This document shows, piece after piece, positions 41,383 to 47,012 of a DNA stretch of 47,012 nucleotides (position 1 is the stretch's first letter; every line of letters begins with the position of its first letter). The notes under the pieces were generated by a model that worked only from the letters and a program-made list of their open reading frames with translations, searched no databases and was not told the DNA's origin. Where the stretch lies: positions 1-47,012 of the forward strand of contig JASKKT010000015.1 of the NCBI GenBank assembly GCA_030154025.1. The letters run 5' to 3'. Made by a program: the position numbers and the translations under genes. Source of the stretch: Methanolobus sp. Lineage in GTDB: Archaea; Halobacteriota; Methanosarcinia; Methanosarcinales; Methanosarcinaceae.

Positions 41383-42048
41383 TCATTTCTGGTGCTGTGG
41401 ACCCAGATGTGCCGTGAACCATTCCCCTGCCAGTGCAGCGACCTCTTCCAGTTTGCCAGGTTCTTCGAACAGGTGGGTTGCGCCGGGAACTATCCTCAGT
41501 TCCTTCTCTGATCTCAGCCGGTCCAGGGCCCACTCATTCATGCCTATCACCGGGGTGTCCCTGCCCCCCACAATAAGCAGCGTAGGGGACCTGACATTTG
41601 CCAGGGGCTCTTTTGTGAGGTCCGGCCTTCCTCCCCTGGACACCACGGCTTTGATATTGTCCGGCCTGAGGGCAGCGGCTGTAAGGGCCGCAGCAGCGCC
41701 TGTACTTGCCCCGAAGTAACCGATGTCCAGGTGCTTCGTGTCCGGGCGCCTCAGCAGCCAGTCGGTAGCTGCAACAAGACGGAACGCAAGCAGTTCTATA
41801 TCAAAGCGAAGATGGGCTGTGACTGCATCTATCCTCTCCTCCTCCGGGGTAAGCAGGTCGAAGAGCATTGTTGCAAGCCCTTCTCCCTGCAGTTGCTGCG
41901 CAACGAACCTGTTCCGGGGGCTAAGCCTGCTACTCCCGCTTCCATGTGCGAACACTACTATCCCTGTGGCATTATCCGGTATGCTCAGGTTCCCTTCCAT
42001 CCGGATGGAATCCAGAGGGATGCTTACAGGCTCGTCCACCACGCTCAT
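41383..42048 (-). CDS. Alpha/beta hydrolase, dienelactone hydrolase-like
   Basis: A 221-residue alpha/beta hydrolase. The early oxyanion loop AHGSGSSRLSPRN, the nucleophile elbow GYFGASTGAAAAL (serine near residue 115), the late aspartate in GGRDTPV and the histidine in GATHLFEEPG form a complete triad. Its start overlaps the stop of the phosphoribosyltransferase gene by 4 nt (ATGA). In many bacteria and archaea the same two activities are one fused protein. Here they are two translationally coupled genes. The physiological substrate is not known in the family. Confidence 0.88.
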   Translation of the reverse strand: MSVVDEPVSIPLDSIRMEGNLSIPDNATGIVVFAHGSGSSRLSPRNRFVAQQLQGEGLATMLFDLLTPEEERIDAVTAHLRFDIELLAFRLVAATDWLLRRPDTKHLDIGYFGASTGAAAALTAAALRPDNIKAVVSRGGRPDLTKEPLANVRSPTLLIVGGRDTPVIGMNEWALDRLRSEKELRIVPGATHLFEEPGKLEEVAALAGEWFTAHLGPQHQK

Positions 42049-42704
42049 CCTTTTCCCTCCTGCCTGTTCCTTGCTGCCTTTTCAAGTAATTCGCAAACCT
42101 CCTTGTCACTGGTCTGGGTAAAATCCGAGTACCAGGCACCAACCCCGTAAAAAGGTTCAGGTGTTGTCAGGCATATTGCCTCGTCAACCTCGGCTGCAAA
42201 TTCTTCGCAGGTGTCTTTTGCTGCGGTGGGCACTGCAACAGTCAGGTGCGCAGGTTTCTGTGACATGACAGCCTTTACTGCCGCATTCATGGTAGCACCT
42301 GTGGCAAGCCCGTCGTCTATCAGGATGACAGTCCTGCCAGCCATATTCGGCTCGGGACGTCCTTTGCGATATAACTGTTCCCTTCGTTCCAGTTCAACCT
42401 GCTCTGCAGCTGCGACGGCAGCAATTGTATTGTCTGTGATTCCCAGCGACCTGATCACATCCATATTAAGCACGCGTATACCACCGCTGGCAATAGCTCC
42501 CATGGCAAGCTCCTCCTGGCCAGGCACTCCCAGCTTCCTCACAATGAACACATCAAGCTCCGCTCCCAGTTCTCTGGCAACCTCAAAAGCCACAGGCACT
42601 CCTCCCCTTGGTAATGCAAGTACGAGCAGGTCCTTGCGCCCTGAATATCCGGAAAGCCTCTCCGCAAGCTTCTTGCCCGCATCTGTCCTGTTCCTGAACA
42701 ACAC
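42045..42704 (-). CDS. Phosphoribosyltransferase-like protein
   Basis: A 219-residue type I phosphoribosyltransferase-fold protein with the PRPP motif VILIDDGLATGATM, an early LALPRGGVPVAFEVA flanking strand and a DVFIVRKLGVPGQEELAMGAI segment that is diagnostic of the group usually fused to dienelactone-hydrolase-like proteins. The role of this group is not known; it is not one of the classical purine or pyrimidine salvage enzymes. GTG at 42704 follows GGGAGGG by about 9 nt. It is the first gene of the minus-strand pair and divergent from the large exported TPR gene. Confidence 0.88.
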   Translation of the reverse strand: MLFRNRTDAGKKLAERLSGYSGRKDLLVLALPRGGVPVAFEVARELGAELDVFIVRKLGVPGQEELAMGAIASGGIRVLNMDVIRSLGITDNTIAAVAAAEQVELERREQLYRKGRPEPNMAGRTVILIDDGLATGATMNAAVKAVMSQKPAHLTVAVPTAAKDTCEEFAAEVDEAICLTTPEPFYGVGAWYSDFTQTSDKEVCELLEKAARNRQEGKG

Positions 42705-42957
42705 TATTGGTTCCCTCCCTATTTTATAATGTCACTACTTACTATTTTACTTATGCGCACGGGACCAACTTAAGGAAGTCAGGGATATTGCAGCGTTTTC
42801 CCCATGATGTCGTGAGTTTAATTTTGGGGCGCAGCAATGTGAAAACTTCGAAGATATGATCGTAGTGTTAAGTAACAAAGTTAATTAAATAATATTCGTT
42901 ATATGTATATATCTTAAAATCTATCCTCGAGTAACCACATCACGCTAAAGGATTCCC
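42705..42957. promoter_or_regulatory. Divergent promoter region of the PRTase pair and the exported TPR gene
   Basis: On the minus strand a TATA-like CATTATAAAATAG is near 42720-42731, followed by GGGAGGG. On the plus side the TATA-like ATGTATATATC (about 42904-42914) is placed 45-50 nt before the TPR ATG. The middle contains CCCC and GGGG arms around an AT-rich loop (about 42798-42826), a weak hairpin. No gene was recognised. Confidence 0.45.
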
Positions 42958-45900
42958 ATGAAAACGAGAAGATATGTGCTTTCCTTGACATTGATGCTTA
43001 TTGCAACATCTCTTTTTTGCTCTCTGGCAGCCAGTACCGGCAATGAGGCAAAGGATTTTAATTCAAACGCTGTTGCTCTCACGAAGAATGGTACTTACGA
43101 CCTGGCCCTTCAGTATTATGATCAATCCCTTGCTCTGAATCCTTCAGATGCGGGAACTCTGGACAATAAAGTCTCAGCTTTGTTCCTTTCCGGGCAATAC
43201 CAGGAGGCCTATGAAGTAAATAAGGCTCTGCTGAACAGGTATCCCGGATCTCCGAATGCTCATTTCAAGAATGGGCTCATCCTTTCTGCAACAGGGGATT
43301 ATGAAGGTGCTGTGAGTTCTTACGACATGTCCATGAGGATGCTTACAACAGGCGGTTCGGACTATGATGATGGATTTGACATCGGGAGCATTGTTCTTTC
43401 AGGCAGTGACACCAGTTCCCTGACCGGCCTCCAGGAAAATTCCCAGCTTTTGTCTTTTGATACAAGGGCTGCAAGTATCCTCTATCAGAAGGGTAAGGCG
43501 CTTGAGAAACTGGGAAGACATGAAGAAGCTCTTGAATGCTATGAAAATGCCACCGGCATCATTTCGGTCTTTACCGATTCACTGATGAAGAAGGCTGTCA
43601 GGTCCCATGAATCAGGGGAATATGACAAGGCTGTTCAGTCTCTGGACAGTGTGCTCCTGGCAGAACCTTATAATGCTGCAGCATGGTACCAGAAAGGTCT
43701 TGCACTGGATGCAATGGGAGACCATGAGGGTGCCATCAGGTACTACGGCCAGGCGGTTGAGGTCGATCCCTCTCACGGCAATGCTCTTCTGAGCAGGGCA
43801 AAAGCCTGGGAAAAACTGGGTGATACAGGATCAGCAATAGATGATTACGATCGTGTCCTCCTTATCGATCCCTCCAGTACCGAGGCATGGTATGGCATGG
43901 GACGTACTTATGAGGCACAGGGTAACTACGAGTATGCCTTGAGGGCCTATGAGCAGATCCTTGTGTATGATCCGGGCAATAAAGAGATCTGGTCAAAGAA
44001 AGGTTTCCTTCTGGATTCCCTGGGTATGTATGACGAGGCCATCCTGGCTTACGACACGTCCCTCCAGCTCAGGAGCGAGCGCGTCAATTCAGTTGCAGTC
44101 CAGCAGGCTGAAGTGTCTGACATGTTTGCCTCCGCCATTGAATCAATGCCAGCCTATGATGAAAATCCCGTCTTCACATCGGATACTGCAGGTATCTGGT
44201 ACAATAAGGGTCTGGCCTATGACAGGCTTGGAAGGCATAAGGAGGCTGTTGACGCCTATGACAAGGTGCTGGCCCGGGAAAAGGGTATTGCTGTGGTATG
44301 GTATAAGAAAGCTGTTGCACTGGACAAGATGCAACAGTATGACAAAGCCGTTAACTGCTATGCTCAGGCTCTCAAGATAGATCCCTCAAGTGCCAGGGTA
44401 TGGTATGAGATGGGCCGGGACTATGACTGCTTAGGTAAGACCAGCCAGGCGCTTAAGGCATACTCATCTGCCCTTGAACAGGACCCCTACTTTGCAGCAG
44501 CATGGTATTCAAGTGCTGCAGACCTGTCCGGCCTTGGGAAGCATAGTGAATCCCTGGAATACTATGACCGGACCATCGAACTTGAACCTGGGTCTGTCGA
44601 GGCATGGTTCAGGAAAGGCAGTTCCCTTGAAAGCCTTGGAAGATATGATGAGGCTCTCGTATGTTACGAGCAGGTGCTTCAGCTGCAGCCTTCCCACCCC
44701 GATGCTCTGGAAAAGGTCAATTCAGGCCTGCAGAGGCAAAGTGGTAATTCCAGCATCCTTCTGGGGGCCGCGGCAGGAGTGAACAATAACAGTCTGATCG
44801 GTGGTATGGGCAGCAGTGTATCACTGCCCGGTGCCTTTGTCCTGTATAGTGCCAACCCTCTCACTTCCGCACCCACTACCAGGAAGGCAGGAAGCACTTA
44901 TGAGATACTTGGCATGCCTGTAGGCCTTGATCAGTTGTGGGCAGGCAAAGGTGATGCTCTTAATGGCCTTAACAGGCCTGAAGAAGCTATGGCCTGCTAT
45001 GACAAGGCACTCATGCTTAATAGCAATTCAGCTGCAGCTCTCTCGGGCAGGGGTTCCTCTCTCGATCTCTTGGGAATGCACCAGGAAGCGCTCTTATTCC
45101 ATGAGAAGGCTCTAAGCACAAATCCCAATGATCCCGATGTACTCATAAGGAAAGGCATATCCCATTACAGCGATATGGATGAATGGACAGCACTGGAATA
45201 CTTTGACAGGGTGCTGCAACAGGATCCTAACAACCGTGAGGCTCTCTATTATAAGGCAAACGTAAGTGAGAGGCTCTCGCTCTACTCCTACGCCATAGAC
45301 TCTTACGATGCTATGCTTGCAGAAGATCCCCTGAACAAGGATATCCGCTATAGGAAAGGATCAGCTCAGTATGAGGCGCAGATGTATGCGGACTCAATGA
45401 CCACCTTTGACATCATCCTTGAGGATGATCCCGCCAACCTGACAGTGCTTATGCACCAGAGCATGTCCTCGGCCAAGTTAGGTAATTATGAGAAGGCTAT
45501 AGGGTACTATGAGCGTATACTGGAAGCAGAGCCAGGAGACATTGAAGTGCTCTTCACAATGGGAGCTACCTATGAGAAAGCCGGCCAGTATTCAATGGCG
45601 ATAGAAACCTACGATCGCATACTGGAGCTTGAACCTGAGAACACCAGGGCATTGAACCATAAGGGATTTGCATATTTCCTCATGGATCAGCCAGCAAAGG
45701 CGGCTGATGTGTTTGACAGGTCAATATCCATAGACCCAAGCAACCCGTCCTCATTGTATCACAGGGGCATGCTGGCCTATCTGCTCAGCAGTCCCAAAGG
45801 TGCGATCTACTATTACAACAAGGCCCTGGAACTGGACCCTGAATGTACTACAGCATGGTACAATAAAGGCTTCGTTCAGAATGTAAGAGGAGATACAGAA

Positions 45901-46179
45901 GGCGCTATTAAGAGCTATGACCGGGTGCTGGAACTGGACCCTGTTTCTATCTCGGCCATGTATAACAAGGAATTTGCCCTGTATCGCCTTGGTAAGTCTT
46001 CGGAAGCCGCTGAGATACACCAGACCATTGAGCTTATCGATCCGGAGTTCGTAGCATCGCTGCAGGACAGGGGCACAGCTTTCTTCCTGCCTGAGTCCTA
46101 CAGCCATACCCTTGATTATGAGCTGCCTGTAAGATGGTACGATGGTAATTCCGAGTTCATCAGCGTGAATCAGAGCTGA
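42958..46179 (+). CDS. Giant exported TPR-repeat protein
   Basis: A 1073-residue protein with a signal peptide (about 1-25) and then about 25 tetratricopeptide-type repeats of 34 residues, many of the form AWYxKGxALxxLGxxxEALxxYDxALxLxP. The array is interrupted twice: at about 130-160 (an acidic, aromatic region) and at about 595-660, a low-complexity S/G/N-rich insert (SGNSSILLGAAAGVNNNS) that may loop out. The end (HTLDYELPVRWYDGNS) is not a repeat and has no membrane anchor. It should be a large surface scaffold. It shares no operon with the cytoplasmic TPR protein across the pair of metabolic genes, though both are unusually long. A strong terminator follows. Confidence 0.88.
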   Translation: MKTRRYVLSLTLMLIATSLFCSLAASTGNEAKDFNSNAVALTKNGTYDLALQYYDQSLALNPSDAGTLDNKVSALFLSGQYQEAYEVNKALLNRYPGSPNAHFKNGLILSATGDYEGAVSSYDMSMRMLTTGGSDYDDGFDIGSIVLSGSDTSSLTGLQENSQLLSFDTRAASILYQKGKALEKLGRHEEALECYENATGIISVFTDSLMKKAVRSHESGEYDKAVQSLDSVLLAEPYNAAAWYQKGLALDAMGDHEGAIRYYGQAVEVDPSHGNALLSRAKAWEKLGDTGSAIDDYDRVLLIDPSSTEAWYGMGRTYEAQGNYEYALRAYEQILVYDPGNKEIWSKKGFLLDSLGMYDEAILAYDTSLQLRSERVNSVAVQQAEVSDMFASAIESMPAYDENPVFTSDTAGIWYNKGLAYDRLGRHKEAVDAYDKVLAREKGIAVVWYKKAVALDKMQQYDKAVNCYAQALKIDPSSARVWYEMGRDYDCLGKTSQALKAYSSALEQDPYFAAAWYSSAADLSGLGKHSESLEYYDRTIELEPGSVEAWFRKGSSLESLGRYDEALVCYEQVLQLQPSHPDALEKVNSGLQRQSGNSSILLGAAAGVNNNSLIGGMGSSVSLPGAFVLYSANPLTSAPTTRKAGSTYEILGMPVGLDQLWAGKGDALNGLNRPEEAMACYDKALMLNSNSAAALSGRGSSLDLLGMHQEALLFHEKALSTNPNDPDVLIRKGISHYSDMDEWTALEYFDRVLQQDPNNREALYYKANVSERLSLYSYAIDSYDAMLAEDPLNKDIRYRKGSAQYEAQMYADSMTTFDIILEDDPANLTVLMHQSMSSAKLGNYEKAIGYYERILEAEPGDIEVLFTMGATYEKAGQYSMAIETYDRILELEPENTRALNHKGFAYFLMDQPAKAADVFDRSISIDPSNPSSLYHRGMLAYLLSSPKGAIYYYNKALELDPECTTAWYNKGFVQNVRGDTEGAIKSYDRVLELDPVSISAMYNKEFALYRLGKSSEAAEIHQTIELIDPEFVASLQDRGTAFFLPESYSHTLDYELPVRWYDGNSEFISVNQS

Positions 46180-46204
46180 GCTCAAGGAGCCTGGTTCAGG
46201 CAAT

Positions 46205-46244
46205 GGGGATATCACAAGCTTTATCGTGCATATCCCCCTTTTTT
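46205..46244 (+). terminator. Intrinsic-type terminator after the exported TPR gene
   Basis: GGGGATAT (46205-46212) pairs perfectly with ATATCCCC (46230-46237), extended inside by CAC and GTG, and is directly followed by a run of six T. It ends 6 nt before the ATG of the HAD gene, so it also overlaps that gene's TATA-like AAGCTTTATC. Confidence 0.75.
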
Positions 46245-46249
46245 CACCC

Positions 46250-46883
46250 ATGCTGAACTCTCTTATTTTTGACATGGATGGCGTGCTGCTGGATTCCATG
46301 AACTCGCATGCAGATGCCTGGATACAGGTTTCCCGTGAATGGGGTGTGCATGTCTGCAGGGATGATATATATGAGATAGAAGGAGCCAATCATGTACTGG
46401 GCCTCCAGTGGCTTTTCCAGAGAGCCGGCAGGGAATTGTCTCCTGAGGACTACGATCCCATACTTGCCAGGAAGGTAGAGATATTCTCAAGAATAGCCCG
46501 CATCAGGCCCTTTGAAGGGACCGGCGACTGCCTTGATAAACTGAAGGCATGCTTCAATCTTGCGCTCGTAACAGGCTCCGAGAGGGTGACTGTCACAAGA
46601 CTGCTCGATGAGTTCTTTCCGGACACATTCGACGTAGTGGTCTGCGGCGATGACGTGGCCAGGGGGAAACCCTTACCTCAGGGCAGTTGAAATGCTTGGT
46701 GTTTGCAAGGAGGAATGCATCGTTATAGAGAATGCTCCCATGGGTGTCGAAGCGGCTAAGAATGCAGGGCTTTTCTGTGTCGGTATCCCCACATATGTTG
46801 CTGCGGACAAGCTCTCAAAGGCCGATATAGTGCTTGACGGCCATCCATCCCTTCATAATTATCTTCTCCGGATGCTGCCTTGA
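46250..46883 (+). pseudogene. HAD phosphatase (beta-phosphoglucomutase-like), broken by a frame change
   Basis: The first frame (46250-46690) starts MLNSLIFDMDGVLLDS, the HAD motif I, has the motif II serine or threonine in ALVTGSERVTV, and reaches VVCGDDVARGKP. It then drifts out of family likeness and stops. The next frame, from about 46665, gives PYLRAVEMLGVCKEECIVIENAPMGVEAAKNAG, the normal continuation with motif IV. Families of this type read GKPxPxPYLRA here, so about 11 nt seem to be missing at about 46668-46674. This is either a real deletion, perhaps between short CCC repeats, or an assembly error. The ATG at 46250 is chosen since the longer GTG start lies inside the terminator. If intact it would hydrolyse a small phosphate ester. 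Confidence 0.75.
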
Positions 46884-46915
46884 TAGCTTCGGAAGGTTTT
46901 AAAGCGAAATTTCCG

Positions 46916-46931
46916 GCTCTGTAGAAAACCT
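46916..46931 (+). repeat. Copy of the MITE-type terminal repeat at the window edge
   Basis: GCTCTGTAGAAAACCT is identical over 16 nt to the reverse complement of the right end of the element at 23882-24024. It may be the left end of a second element continuing beyond the window. The following 80 bp are AT-rich and hold no gene. Confidence 0.5.
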
Positions 46932-47012
46932 ACGTTACATTTTATTTTAGCATACTACTTTAAAAAGGATAAGTCCCCTGAGTATTACTCATCACAAGAA
47001 AACACATAGGGG

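Noticed and set aside
41264-41533. 89-codon minus-strand ORF overlapping the hydrolase gene
   Set aside because: Most of it lies in another frame of the well-supported hydrolase gene, and the remainder lies in its 3' region.
42958-46179. Possibility that the exported TPR protein is a defence or toxin-immunity protein
   Set aside because: There is no toxin, nuclease, NTPase or phage-related neighbour; the signal peptide and repeats support a surface scaffold only.

Overview
The window looks like chromosomal DNA of a methylotrophic methanogen of the Methanosarcinales, most likely Methanosarcinaceae. No 16S gene or database search was available. The evidence is a Sep-tRNA:Cys-tRNA synthase, CofD of coenzyme F420 synthesis, archaeal information-processing genes (L10e, aIF2-beta with a TRAM tail, Csl4, RpoL, Dph2), a PEF-CTERM surface protein, archaeal TATA-box promoters and several probably leaderless genes.

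Layout. 0-5.2 kb: a radical SAM/SPASM gene overlapping a KaiC/RAD55 ATPase gene, the L10e-aIF2-beta pair, a DUF1786 protein and divergent moaB. 5.3-8.3 kb: a KaiC-like protein with a ruined P-loop, a YhbY RNA-binding protein, and a PepSY-like protein joined to a thioredoxin-CcdA fusion behind two abutting 17-bp palindromes. 8.3-10.8 kb (minus strand): moaD-like, moeA and a double-domain fluoride channel, plus tRNA-Pro. 10.8-13.8 kb (minus strand): an HD phosphohydrolase, an LpdD-like protein, ubiX and an orphan ABC-2 permease. 13.9-17.9 kb: cofD, a small membrane protein and a ChlI/ChlD-type AAA+/VWA pair. 17.9-22.7 kb: a housekeeping run (HPRT, Dph2, METTL5-like, Csl4, RpoL, SepCysS).

22.7-28.5 kb: an apparently frameshifted MscS channel, tRNA-Gly, a MITE-like inverted-repeat element, and a GbsR-type regulator/COG1361 protein/FtsX permease/ABC ATPase module. 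28.5-37.8 kb is accessory and poorly characterised: two multi-CBS proteins, a short beta-propeller-type surface protein, a second MscS, membrane and surface proteins, a 27-residue microprotein with its own signals, gamma-carbonic anhydrase, two coupled zinc-ribbon microproteins, a RimK-like ligase and a RibD-C reductase. 37.8-38.5 kb has no supported gene but holds structured and repeated DNA. 38.5-46.2 kb holds two very large TPR proteins (one cytoplasmic, one exported) flanking a phosphoribosyltransferase/hydrolase pair. The window ends in a HAD phosphatase gene that is broken in this sequence, and in another copy of the MITE-type terminal repeat.

The most unusual items are the nine-helix tandem Fluc protein, the two abutting palindromes over a redox operon promoter with a related palindrome 27 kb away, the 27-residue single-gene transcription unit, the twin zinc-ribbon microproteins, the MITE-like element with a third end at the window edge, and two frame breaks (MscS, HAD) that may be real mutations or sequence errors. 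I found no CRISPR array, complete IS, phage or clear defence system.
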